NCBI RefSeq assembly: GCF_014235785.1 | Contig: NZ_CP060137.1 | Span: forward strand, 2,046,001-2,110,000 | Reading direction: 5' to 3' | Source of the DNA: Bacillus sp. PAMC26568 | GTDB lineage: Bacteria; Bacillota; Bacilli; Bacillales; Bacillaceae | DNA: 64,000 nt | Shown: positions 43,634 through 52,128 of the stretch, in pieces | How positions within the stretch are numbered: position 1 is the stretch's first letter | How the letters are laid out: each line of letters starts with the position of its first letter | The notes under the pieces: model-generated | Database searches by the model: none | Told to the model about the DNA's origin: nothing | Seen by the model: the letters and a program-made list of their open reading frames with translations, nothing else | Program-made: the position numbers and the translations under genes

Positions 43634-44358
43634 GCAGGACAGTCATAATTACTGGCGGTGCTAATGGCATTGGGGAAGAACTCGTCAAACAGTATGCTTC
43701 TCTTGGTGATACTGTTGTTTTTGCTGATTTAGATGAAGAAAAAGGAAAAAGAATCGAAGCAGATTATAAAAATGTTCGCTTTGTGCAAACAGACGTAAGG
43801 AACATTGCCGAAATCGAGCAACTTATGAACGAAGCAGCTGGTCTAACCGGCAGAATTGATGTTTTGATTAACAATGCAGGTGTATCCCGCTTTAAATCGC
43901 CTTATGAACTGACATTGGAGGATTGGGATGATGTGATCAACACCAATTTAAGAAGCACATTTTTCTGTTCCAAAGAGGCAGCGAAGGTGATGAGGAAGAA
44001 TTCATCAGGCGGTTTTATTGTCAATATCGCATCCACAAGAGCTGCAATGTCAGAACCAGACTCTGAAGCCTATGCTGCAACAAAAGGCGGGATCGTTGCG
44101 TTGACACATGCGCTTGCTGTATCTCTCAGTGAAGATCGGATCAAAGTGAATTGTATTTCACCTGGCTGGATTGAAACAAAGGAATACGAAGAACTCAGAC
44201 AAATCGATCATGATCAGCATCTTTCCAAACGAGTCGGAAAGCCTGCTGATATTGCAAAAGCATGTTTTTATTTAACAGATCCTGAAAATGATTTTGTAAC
44301 GGGATTAAACATTGTCGTTGATGGCGGCATGACTAGAAAGATGATCTATGAACATTGA
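43630..44358 (+). CDS. Short-chain dehydrogenase/reductase
   Basis: This 242-residue SDR has the cofactor loop TGGANGIGEELVKQYA, NNAG motif (VLINNAGVSRFKSPYELT), and catalytic YAATKGG (Tyr-x3-Lys) near residue 155. The downstream PGWIETKEYEEL is also typical. It overlaps yodB by 4 nt, hence co-translated and probably under the same redox control. The substrate is unknown. Confidence 0.87.
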   Translation: MSRTVIITGGANGIGEELVKQYASLGDTVVFADLDEEKGKRIEADYKNVRFVQTDVRNIAEIEQLMNEAAGLTGRIDVLINNAGVSRFKSPYELTLEDWDDVINTNLRSTFFCSKEAAKVMRKNSSGGFIVNIASTRAAMSEPDSEAYAATKGGIVALTHALAVSLSEDRIKVNCISPGWIETKEYEELRQIDHDQHLSKRVGKPADIAKACFYLTDPENDFVTGLNIVVDGGMTRKMIYEH

Positions 44359-44383
44359 GACTGCTAATATGCAGTCTTTTTTT
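44358..44383 (+). terminator. Terminator of yodB-SDR
   Basis: AGACTGC pairs with GCAGTCT, followed by T. Confidence 0.75.
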
Positions 44384-44441
44384 ATGCTTTTTTTAGTAAC
44401 CTTTTCCAATCCTATTCGTATATAATCTGGGGGGATATGCG

Positions 44442-45238
44442 ATGAAGATTAATAATTATTATCAGAAAACAGCCAAGTACTCACTCTGGATTGGGGGATT
44501 TCTCTGTACAGCCGGAATCATACTTTTCGCTGTCAATTTATTCAATATAGTAAAAGAAGATTTAAACGGAACCTTAATCTCCATTTTCATGATGAGCGCA
44601 ACTTTAATCACAGTCGGAATCATTAATCGAAATCGGTCAATTGAAGTTATCGTGGAAGAATCTGAGCACCAGTCAGAGTATCATAAAGAAAACGAATTTA
44701 TCATGATGAAAATGACTTCATCGTTATTTCATATTGCATTTTACACTCCTAGTGGATACATGACCCATGAAATGAAAGGTTTCAAAATGAATTGGATTCA
44801 TTGGCTGATTCCAAAATCAATACAGACATTTATGAAAAAGAGTGGATCATTGCTGATCACTCAGGATATAAGCTTGGATATGTCAGTCAATCTTATGGAT
44901 TATATCCGCCAGTGAAAATATATGATGGGGAAAGGAATTTGATCGGTGAAATTCGTGAAAGCAAGTCATTAGTCGGAATCAAAGGCTCTATTTTAGACCA
45001 AGAAGGAAATTCTCTTTCTGATTTTGATTTAGGAAGCTTATTATATGATTACAAGCTGCATAGTCTCGATCATACCTTTTGGTGCCATTACCGTGAAGGC
45101 TGGCTGCCGCTTGAATGGGGTAAGCGATTTAAGGATGTAAACCAGGATACGCTGGTCATTTCACCCAATCTTCCTGACAATAAAAAGCTTATTGTTCATG
45201 CTTTTGCCGGTTATATGCTCTACCGAAAATCATCATGA
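44442..45238 (+). pseudogene. Membrane protein gene split by a frameshift
   Basis: The first frame (from 44442, GGGGG upstream) gives two N-terminal helices (about residues 14-35 and 45-60) and a soluble part to GFKMNWIHWL at about 44805. From there the conserved-looking sequence passes to another frame: DSKINTDIYEKEWIIADHSG, YKLGYVSQSYGLYPPVKIYD and SLLYDYKLHSLDHTFWCHYR, to 45238. Joined length would be about 265 residues. The second half resembles a tubby/LURP-one-like beta fold, weakly. Unless the shift is programmed or a sequencing error, the gene is broken. Confidence 0.6.
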
Positions 45239-45302
45239 TATTTGTTTAAATTCAATCTGCCTGGGTAAAGGTAAAGAAGTGACCTTGAAAGGAATGATTG
45301 AA

Positions 45303-45668
45303 ATGCCATGGACAAAACAAGATTATCCTGCTTCAATGAAGAACCTTCCTGTTAAAACTCGTGAAAAAGCAATTGAGATTGCGAATGCATTGCTTGATGA
45401 TGGCTATGAGGAAGGACGAGCTATTCCAATCGCTGTATCGCAGGCAGAAAAATGGGCGGACAATGACACTCCAAAAGATGAATATCACGTGTTTTCGGAT
45501 AATGATGGCGGCTGGATCATAAAAAAGGATGGAAATGAACGGGCAAGTTTTAGATTTGAGACGAAACAGGAGGCATTAAAGAAAGGAAGAGATCTCGTAA
45601 AGGAGAATAATAGCTCACTGATTGTTCATCTTAAAGACGGCTCTATTGAAAATAAAATCAATGATTAA
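45303..45668 (+). CDS. DUF2188/YdaT-like protein
   Basis: This 121-residue protein with ATG 45303 (AAGGA 10 nt upstream) starts MPWTKQDYPASMKNLPVKTR. It contains a ChaB-like helical part (about 1-55) and a DUF2188 domain (about 60-118: WIIKKDGNERASFRFETKQE). B. subtilis YdaT has the same layout. Function is unknown; DUF2188 proteins are often general-stress products. Confidence 0.78.
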   Translation: MPWTKQDYPASMKNLPVKTREKAIEIANALLDDGYEEGRAIPIAVSQAEKWADNDTPKDEYHVFSDNDGGWIIKKDGNERASFRFETKQEALKKGRDLVKENNSSLIVHLKDGSIENKIND

Positions 45669-45924
45669 AACTTCTTTCTAAAACACTTGTTATTTTTTAA
45701 TTATATTTAATAGGATAACTGTTTTTGTTTTTTTAGAAAAGGGAACAATTTGCTAACCATAGACGTTTTATATATGACTACTTAAAACAACAATCTTTGC
45801 AGCACAATCATGATTTATATACTTGTCTCCTTACTAATTTCATTTTCCTGAGATATTCGCCCACTCCAAAAACTAGTAGGTGAATACCCTTATAAGGTAA
45901 GTGAAATGAGAAGGAGGGGAATAG

Positions 45925-46194
45925 ATGTACCCTAATTATGTCCAACGCAGCTATCGTAACCCTAGAAATAGAGGACCATTCTTTTTCGGATTTGGAGCGC
46001 CGTTTGTAGGCGGATTAGTTGGAGGATTTCTTGGAAGTGCCCTTTTTAACTATCCGAGACCCAGACCTTATTATTACCCCCAGCAGCCTCCATACTATGG
46101 AGGATACCCGGGACCTGGAGGCTTTCAAGGGTATCCTGGAGGATATCCTGGAGGATATCCAGGCGGAGGAGGATACGCTGGAGGGCCGTATTAA
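45925..46194 (+). CDS. Gly/Pro/Tyr-rich coat-like protein
   Basis: This is an 89-residue protein. Its N-terminal part has a glycine-zipper hydrophobic segment (PFVGGLVGGFLGSALF, about 26-41) and then repeats rich in YP and GGYPGG units (about 44-89). AAGGAGGGG precedes the ATG. Low-complexity proteins of this kind are common in spore coats; the role is inferred from composition only. Confidence 0.6.
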   Translation: MYPNYVQRSYRNPRNRGPFFFGFGAPFVGGLVGGFLGSALFNYPRPRPYYYPQQPPYYGGYPGPGGFQGYPGGYPGGYPGGGGYAGGPY

Positions 46195-46226
46195 GGTGCA
46201 AAGACTTCAGCGCGGCGAGGAAATGA

Positions 46227-46274
46227 AAATTGACCAAAGAAGATGCTTAAGTCTTCTTTGGTCAATTTTGTTTT
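46227..46274 (+). terminator. Terminator of the coat-like gene
   Basis: TTGACCAAAGAAGA pairs perfectly with TCTTCTTTGGTCAA, followed by TTTTG. Confidence 0.87.
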
Positions 46275-46376
46275 AAGATTTTTCTAGATAAATTTTGTTT
46301 TTTGGAATGATATCTATTAAAAACTTGGCTAATCAGGCAATTTTTAATTTGCCCGCTTCAAATGGAAGACCGTTTA

Positions 46377-46859
46377 TTATTCATCATGATTTATTATGTC
46401 AATTTCTGACAGTTGCAGATCTTCATTTTTAGTCAGTTTAATTTCCAGAATTCCTTTGCGGTAGGAGGCTTTCGTGCCTTTTCGCTTCACAAGGGAAGGC
46501 AAAATGAAGTTTTTTTGTTCACCCATTGCTGGATAATTGATAATGAAGAGCTGATTGCTGTTGTGCTGAATACGCAGATTTCCTGCTTGTTCTTCTGTAG
46601 CAGGGATTTTTATAAATATGTTATCATTCGTTTCAAATAGCTCTGCATTTGCTGGATTTCCTTGAGGCTGCTTGTCTTTTGCTGTCAGGCTGCCCTGATA
46701 TGGGAACTGCTGACTGAAACCTTCTCCAAATACGTTTCCCATCACACTTTGTATATAGTCTTCAACGTTTTTAGGATTCATATTTTTAAACGTTTCAGGC
46801 AGTTGTCCGGACTGATTGTTAAAGGGAAAATGTTTATTCCAGGGAAACATGATGTTCAC
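46377..46859 (-). CDS. Hsp20/alpha-crystallin family small heat-shock protein
   Basis: This is a 160-residue protein. The Hsp20 domain (about 68-155) is divergent: FETNDNIFIKIPATEEQAGN, FILPSLVKRKGTKASYRKGI and the GILEIKL motif near the end (the classical GVL). The N-terminus MFPWNKHFPFNNQSG is typical of Bacillus spore-associated Hsp20 proteins such as CotM/CotP. Chaperone or coat role is inferred. Confidence 0.78.
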   Translation of the reverse strand: MNIMFPWNKHFPFNNQSGQLPETFKNMNPKNVEDYIQSVMGNVFGEGFSQQFPYQGSLTAKDKQPQGNPANAELFETNDNIFIKIPATEEQAGNLRIQHNSNQLFIINYPAMGEQKNFILPSLVKRKGTKASYRKGILEIKLTKNEDLQLSEIDIINHDE

Positions 46860-46994
46860 GCCCTTTTTTGCAGATATACTTTACTATATGCCGGGCAGCA
46901 AGTCATGGTTAAGTTTTTTTTCTTGTAGAATTCCTGCTATCAGGATTATAATGGGCATGTGGTTTTACTTGGGGGAAAAAGGAAGGAGCAAAAA

Positions 46995-47924
46995 ATGGAA
47001 CAAAAAAATCTTGATACATATCGTGCAGGCATGATGCATACAGCACTCGCCTATTTTTTATGGGGAATCCTTCCTGTTTATTGGAAGTGGATTGATTACG
47101 TTGCAGCTGAGGAGATTCTTGCTCATCGTGTTTTTTGGTCTTTTCTATTTATGATTGGAATGATTCAAATGAACAGGCAGTGGCCTCAGCTGATTGAAGT
47201 GTGCAAGCGGATGCTGAAAAAGCCGATATTATTTGTTTCACTTATTCTTTCATCCATTTTGATCAGCATTAATTGGTTTTTATATATATGGGCTGTGAAT
47301 CATGGCCATATCTTAGAAACTAGCCTGGGGTATTATATCAATCCTCTGATCAGCGTGCTGCTCGGAATGATATTCTTGAAAGAGCGTCTTAATAAATGGC
47401 AGTATGCATCCTTCGCCCTGGCAGCAGCAGGCGTGCTATTCATGACATTTCATTACGGGAAATTCCCATATGTAGCACTCATTCTTGCATTAAGCTTTGG
47501 TTTTTATGGACTTACAAAAAAAGTGACGAAATTAAACGCCTCAATAGGACTTACGCTTGAGACAATGATGGTGATGCCAGTTGCCTTCATTTATTTATTG
47601 TCGATTGCAAATAACGGGACTTCATCATTTTTTGATTGGAATGCAGGAACAAATACGTTCTTAATCGGGGCAGGCATCGTAACTGCTGTTCCTTTGCTGC
47701 TGTTTGCGAAAGGGGCTCAGCATATTCCATTATTTATGGTGGGCATTCTGCAATATATTGCACCGACTATCACTTTGCTCCTTGGTGTATTGATCTACAA
47801 AGAATCGTTTACTGGCGTTTAAATCATCACGTTTTCATTAATATGGAGCGCGCTTGTCCTATTTTCATTTTCCCATGTCAGAGGGATAAAAGTAACAGAA
47901 AAGAAGAAAACGATGGAGATTTAG
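46995..47924 (+). pseudogene. yojE: EamA/RarD-like transporter YojE with premature stop in last helix
   Basis: From ATG 46995 (AAGGAG 8 nt upstream) the frame encodes nine helices of a RarD-type permease (GMMHTALAYFLWGILPVYWK, ISINWFLYIWAVNHGHILET). At 47820-47822 a TAA interrupts it, yet the same frame continues IITFSLIWSALVLFSFSHVR to TAG at 47922, which supplies the usual last helix. A single nonsense codon therefore removes the last helix and tail of a roughly 309-residue protein. The truncated product (275 residues) may or may not function. Synteny supports yojE. Confidence 0.8.
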
Positions 47925-47933
47925 AAGATGCCT

Positions 47934-47956
47934 GCCTTGCGCAAGGCTTTTTTCTT
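47934..47956 (+). terminator. Terminator of yojE
   Basis: GCCTTGC pairs with GCAAGGC, followed by six T. Confidence 0.65.
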
Positions 47957-48006
47957 TCATTGAAATGATTTTTCAGTATACAATATGAGGGTAAGGAAAG
48001 GGTTGA

Positions 48007-48300
48007 TTGGAGAAGATGACGGAAAACCGCCATTTGTTAGAAATATACCGGACGCTTTGGTCAAATCGAAAGCTTGCAGGAAGCGAATCTGATCTTCAAA
48101 CACTGCAAAGCGCAATCAAGGTTGAGCTGATGGATGAAATGACGCATCCCCGTTTACGGAAAAACATTGACCAGAAGTTTTTTTTGGCAGCAAAAAGGAT
48201 CACGGAATCCACAATCAGCTCCGAGGACAAAACCGAGCTGATTGCCTTACATATTAAAATGTACGAAGAAATCAAACAACCAACATTAAAGGAGCGGTAA
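48007..48300 (+). CDS. Hypothetical helical protein upstream of yojF
   Basis: This is a 94-97-residue charged helical protein (TENRHLLEIYRTLWSNRKLA, KVELMDEMTHPRLRKNIDQK). The start is either TTG 48007 (GGAAAGGG upstream) or ATG 48016. It lies one base before yojF, so it probably belongs to the yojF-bshB2 operon. The family is not recognised. Confidence 0.6.
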   Translation: MEKMTENRHLLEIYRTLWSNRKLAGSESDLQTLQSAIKVELMDEMTHPRLRKNIDQKFFLAAKRITESTISSEDKTELIALHIKMYEEIKQPTLKER

Positions 48301-48301
48301 C

Positions 48302-48652
48302 ATGGTCCCTATTAAGAAAGAAGAGATTCAAAAATATTTAGATGTTCTGCTGAATAAAGAAGTGTATGTTCACTTAGAGACTACGACCGGCGCCTATTCT
48401 GCTCATATGAATGAAAATAACATGACGGTTGTAGCTTTTATCCGAAACGTAAAAGTATCCTTTAATCAGGCTAAAATTACAGGACAAGGACCATACAGAG
48501 TCGGTCTAAAATTGGATCATGGATGGATCTATGCGGAAGGACTGACAGACTGGGTGTTTAACGAAAAGAATCAGCTGTTAATGGCCGGACATGATCGAGA
48601 AGGCAAGCTTGCAATCGCACTTCAAATCAGTGAAACTCCGTTTGCAGAGTAG
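48302..48652 (+). CDS. yojF: YojF (DUF1806) protein
   Basis: This 116-residue protein matches B. subtilis YojF: VHLETTTGAYSAHMNENNMT, PYRVGLKLDHGWIYAEGLTD and HDREGKLAIALQISETPFAE. Function is not established, but it is consistently paired with the bacillithiol deacetylase gene that follows after 14 nt. GGAGCGG precedes the ATG. Confidence 0.87.
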   Translation: MVPIKKEEIQKYLDVLLNKEVYVHLETTTGAYSAHMNENNMTVVAFIRNVKVSFNQAKITGQGPYRVGLKLDHGWIYAEGLTDWVFNEKNQLLMAGHDREGKLAIALQISETPFAE

Positions 48653-48666
48653 AAGGAGAGAATAAT

Positions 48667-49332
48667 ATGAAAGAGCATGTATTAGTTGTACTGCCGCATC
48701 CTGATGACGAATCATTTGGAGTTGGCGGACTGATGTCATTAAAAAGAAAAGAAGGGATTCCTGTAACCTATGCATGCGCCACACTTGGCCAAATGGGAAG
48801 AAATATGGGGAATCCTTTATTCGCAAATCGTGAAATATTGCCGGAAATCCGCAAAAAGGAACTGCGTGATGCTTGTGATGCACTAGATGTTCAGGATTTA
48901 AGAATGCTTGGACTTCGCGACAAAACCCTTGAATTTGAGGATATTGAGCACTTTGCAGACATCATTGAAGAAATCATTAAAGAAGTCAAGCCCACACTCG
49001 TTGTAACATTTTATCCTGGACATGGGGTGCATCCAGATCATGATGCAACCGGGGCAGCAACCATTCACGCCTTAAGAAGAATGCCGGTTGAAGAGCGACC
49101 GGAAACGTATTGTGTTGCGATTACAAGAAACCGTGTTGAAGTACTTGGTGAACATGATATCACAATCGATATTTCAAGCGTTGCAGAAATGAAATTAAAT
49201 GCTTTGCGTGCACATCGCAGTCAGACAGAAGGAATGCTCAAGCAAATGGAAGAAAAGTTCAAAAATAAAGATCCTGAAGTTATGCACTGGATTGAGAAGG
49301 AGATTTTTTGGACATATAAATGGAACGATTAA
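48667..49332 (+). CDS. bshB2: Bacillithiol biosynthesis deacetylase BshB2
   Basis: This 221-residue zinc deacetylase is of the LmbE/PIG-L family. Metal motif LPHPDDESFGVGGLMSLKRK (His, Asp, Asp) and the C-terminal PGHGVHPDHDATGAATIHAL are present. It removes acetyl from GlcNAc-malate in bacillithiol synthesis (BshB2/YojG type). AAGGAGAG lies upstream. It links the low-molecular-weight thiol pathway to the nearby electrophile-response genes. Confidence 0.9.
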   Translation: MKEHVLVVLPHPDDESFGVGGLMSLKRKEGIPVTYACATLGQMGRNMGNPLFANREILPEIRKKELRDACDALDVQDLRMLGLRDKTLEFEDIEHFADIIEEIIKEVKPTLVVTFYPGHGVHPDHDATGAATIHALRRMPVEERPETYCVAITRNRVEVLGEHDITIDISSVAEMKLNALRAHRSQTEGMLKQMEEKFKNKDPEVMHWIEKEIFWTYKWND

Positions 49333-49335
49333 ATA

Positions 49336-49366
49336 AAAACCACCCGTGATAAACGGGTGGTTTTCT
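49336..49366 (+). terminator. Terminator of bshB2
   Basis: AAAACCACCCGT pairs with ACGGGTGGTTTT around GATAA. Confidence 0.85.
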
Positions 49367-49477
49367 CTGCGGCTGAAAGCCTTTGTTACTGACCAGACCC
49401 TAAAGGGACACTGAACGGTTCGCCAATTGTACTACTTCTACTAGCCAGACCTCAAAGGCCTTCTGCTTATTTCCTTA

Positions 49478-49590
49478 AGGTACCCAAATTTCGCTATTTC
49501 CGATTTCTAGGGCACCATTCGGTTCGTATGAGTACCTGGATTTCGCTATTTCCGGGTTCCAGGGTACCATTCAGATTGGATTTCTAAGAT
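49478..49590. repeat. Tandem repeat, two units of about 58 bp
   Basis: GGTACCCAAATTTCGCTATT TCCG...GGGCACCATTCGG is followed by AGTACCTGGATTTCGCTATT TCCGGG...GGTACCATTCAG. Units share ATTTCGCTATTTCCG exactly. No coding frame spans them. The rest of 49367-49707 shows no gene. Confidence 0.6.
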
Positions 49591-49707
49591 ATTGGCGGGC
49601 AAACCAAATATATTTTAGCACCTCGGAAGAGTTTTTTTACTAACACGCTGAAAGCTTTTTAGAATCATAGGCCTAGCCTAGGGTTTTCTTTTCCATAATA
49701 ATAAAAT

Positions 49708-49738
49708 AAAGGGTGAGCCATATCGGCTCACCCTTTTT
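49708..49738 (-). terminator. Terminator overlapping the MATE stop
   Basis: AAAGGGTGAGCC pairs perfectly with GGCTCACCCTTT. On the minus strand it ends the MATE gene, whose stop is within the stem. Confidence 0.8.
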
Positions 49739-51095
49739 GATGTTCGCTAAGTGTATATACCTTGTTTTGTATAAACCATAACCGAGCAGAAAGCGCAACT
49801 GCTGCAGCGGCAAGACCTGCTATCAAACCTATCCAATATCCAAATGCCATGAAAGAAGTATAATTTGCCAGCCAATATCCTGTCGGAAGTCCGATTACCC
49901 AATAAGAGACTAGCGCCATTACCAAAGTGACATTCACATCTTTATAGCCGCGCAGGGCTCCCTGAATGGGTGCAGCAATGGCATCTGACAGCTGGAAGAA
50001 AATTGCATAGATTAAAAACTGTCCTGAAAGATTAATAACAATTTCTTCATTCGTATAGATCCCTGCAATTTCACTCCTTAAGAAGTAAATAACCGCTGCA
50101 CTAATGAGTGATAGGAGTACAGCCATGACAATTCCTAAATAACTGTACTGCTTTGCATCTTTATATCGTTCCGCGCCTACTTCAAAACCGATAACAATCG
50201 TAAGCGCCATTGAAATGCTGAGAGGCAGCATATACAAGAGCGAGGCAAAATTTATTGCGATTTGATGAGAAGCAATTGTCACTGTATCATAATTGCTCAT
50301 TAATAAGGTCACAGCTGCGAAAATACTAGTTTCAAAGAAAATGGCAATTCCGATGGGAATCCCTATTTTTAGAAGACTGAGCCAAGCTTCAATCGAAGCT
50401 TTATAGAGCTTTTTAAAAATAGAGTACTGAACAAACGGATGCTTTTTCCAAATGACAAATGCAGAAATAAGAAAGATGGACCAATAGGTTATAGCTGAAG
50501 CAACGCCTGATCCTATGCCTCCAAGAGCCGGAAATCCAAACTTTCCAAAGATAAATAAATAATTAAAAACTACATTAATTGGCAGTGCTAATAATGTAAT
50601 GATCATCGATACTCGAGTAAAGCCAAGGGCATCAATAAAACAGCGGAGGACATTGTAAGCAAAAAGAGGAAGAATTCCAAAAGATAATGCGACCAGATAA
50701 AACTTGGCTGTCTCCCTGACATGATCCTCAAGTTTCATTGAATTTAAAATGGGATCAATGACAAAAAAACCGATAATCGCCACAACAATAGACAGCAAAA
50801 TAGAAAGATAAAGACCTTGTACGACAGTAAAAGGTATTTTTTCCTTCTGTCTGGCACCCACATACTGCGATACAATCGGAGTCACCGCAAGAAGAATACC
50901 GCTTAATCCCGTGTAAACCGGAACCCAAATGCTTGAGCCAATTGCAACACCAGCAAGATCACCCGGGCTTACTTTCCCTGACATAGTCGTATCAAAAAAA
51001 TTCATCGAGTAAAGAGCAAGCTGTGTAATAAAAATAGGTAGTAGAATGAGAGAAAACTGCTTTCCTTTCTCCCATAATGTAAAGGTTTGTTTCAT
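49728..51095 (-). CDS. yojI: MATE family multidrug efflux transporter (YojI/NorM)
   Basis: This is a 455-residue antiporter with twelve helices in two MATE halves. Typical are LLPIFITQLALYSMNFFDTT, GVAIGSSIWVPVYTGLSGIL, LRCFIDALGFTRVSMIITLL and RGYKDVNVTLVMALVSYWVI with GLPTGYWLA. It exports cationic drugs in exchange for Na+ or H+. It lies between bshB2 and cdaS as in B. subtilis. The ATG lies after GGGGAATC. Confidence 0.88.
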   Translation of the reverse strand: MKQTFTLWEKGKQFSLILLPIFITQLALYSMNFFDTTMSGKVSPGDLAGVAIGSSIWVPVYTGLSGILLAVTPIVSQYVGARQKEKIPFTVVQGLYLSILLSIVVAIIGFFVIDPILNSMKLEDHVRETAKFYLVALSFGILPLFAYNVLRCFIDALGFTRVSMIITLLALPINVVFNYLFIFGKFGFPALGGIGSGVASAITYWSIFLISAFVIWKKHPFVQYSIFKKLYKASIEAWLSLLKIGIPIGIAIFFETSIFAAVTLLMSNYDTVTIASHQIAINFASLLYMLPLSISMALTIVIGFEVGAERYKDAKQYSYLGIVMAVLLSLISAAVIYFLRSEIAGIYTNEEIVINLSGQFLIYAIFFQLSDAIAAPIQGALRGYKDVNVTLVMALVSYWVIGLPTGYWLANYTSFMAFGYWIGLIAGLAAAAVALSARLWFIQNKVYTLSEHQKG

Positions 51096-51158
51096 GATGA
51101 GATTCCCCGTTTCTTTGAGTAACCAAAGAATTATAACATGAAATAAGGGGGCTCGTGA

Positions 51159-51278
51159 CTATTTCGACTTTTCCTCGATTTCTTTTTTCTGTGGCTTAAA
51201 CATTTGGTAGTAAAAATAGCTTAGGATCATAATCCCCAAACCTGAAAAAAGATATTGAAAAATTTTAACTGCTGTCAT
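51159..51278 (-). CDS. Small single-helix membrane protein, 39 residues
   Basis: With ATG 51278 (AGGAGG 9 nt upstream) the product is MTAVKIFQYLFSGLGIMILS then YFYYQMFKPQKKEIEEKSK. That is one transmembrane helix with a charged cytosolic tail. A longer in-frame start exists but lacks an RBS. Function unknown. Confidence 0.62.
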   Translation of the reverse strand: MTAVKIFQYLFSGLGIMILSYFYYQMFKPQKKEIEEKSK

Positions 51279-51386
51279 TTTCCCGACCTCCTTTTCCTTA
51301 GTATGAGCTATAAATGGAAAATAATTGCATGGAATGATCGGTTTCATCCAACAATATGAGGAAGAACAGAAAAGGGGATGGCTAGG

Positions 51387-51989
51387 ATGGAAAAAGAATT
51401 AACAGATCCCATTAAAAAACACATTCATGATCACCTTGGCAAAATCATTGATGAGTCCCTGCAGTTAATGAGCACACTTCACGAAAAGGACCATTGTTTA
51501 TTATGTGAGCTTGATGAATTGCATAAGGTATTTCAGCAGCTGCAATCACAAGCATCCTCCTTTTATTTGCAGTCCTACCTTTCAGAATTCACACCGCATT
51601 ATGCTCTGCTCTCAAAAGTTATGCAGCAGCTTTCAGAGAAAAAGCACGGAGGATTGATTGTGATTGAGAGAAAGGACCCCGTTCTTCCTTTTCTTAAAAA
51701 CGGTGTATCTATTAACGCTTATTTATCTGCCTCATTGCTTGAAAGTTTATTCTTTCCTGGCAGTCCTTTACATGACGGGGCAGTCCTTGTCTCCGGCACA
51801 AAAATAATATCCGCCGCCAACGTTCTGCCGCTTTCCGTAAAAACCAGCGATGCCAAACTTGGAACTAGACACCGAGCAGCGCTTGGTATCACAGAATCTA
51901 CAGACGCGATAGCACTTGTTGTTTCAGAGGAGACTGGTAAAATGTCATTTGCAATTGATGGAGGTTTGTATCCATTTAGAGCGGAGTAA
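51387..51989 (+). CDS. cdaS: Sporulation-type diadenylate cyclase CdaS
   Basis: This is a 200-residue protein with an N-terminal autoinhibitory helical pair (YojJ part, about 1-70) and a DAC domain (about 75-198) with DGA at 130-132 and RHR at 161-163 (LGTRHRAALGITE). It makes c-di-AMP from two ATP. The domain layout is that of CdaS, the germination/sporulation enzyme, not CdaA (membrane) or DisA. ATG 51387 was chosen for spacing of 9 nt from AAAGGGG; ATG 51378 abuts the RBS. Confidence 0.9.
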   Translation: MEKELTDPIKKHIHDHLGKIIDESLQLMSTLHEKDHCLLCELDELHKVFQQLQSQASSFYLQSYLSEFTPHYALLSKVMQQLSEKKHGGLIVIERKDPVLPFLKNGVSINAYLSASLLESLFFPGSPLHDGAVLVSGTKIISAANVLPLSVKTSDAKLGTRHRAALGITESTDAIALVVSEETGKMSFAIDGGLYPFRAE

Positions 51990-52128
51990 GAACTATTTAT
52001 CTTGTATCATTGTTTTTCAAAAAAACCTTGCCTCCTATAAAGAATCCTTATATAATGTGATTTTTATGTAAAAGCAAAGACACCTCATCAAAAAAGGTGC
52101 CCTTAGTGTGCCCGAGGAGGAACATGTT

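Noticed and set aside
44792..45238. Independent 148-residue gene
   Set aside because: No RBS and its sequence continues the upstream frame's protein, so it is treated as the second half of a frameshifted gene.
52000..52128. Possible purine riboswitch before the NCS2 permease
   Set aside because: Only a short CACCT/AGGTG hairpin is present; the conserved purine-aptamer core was not found.
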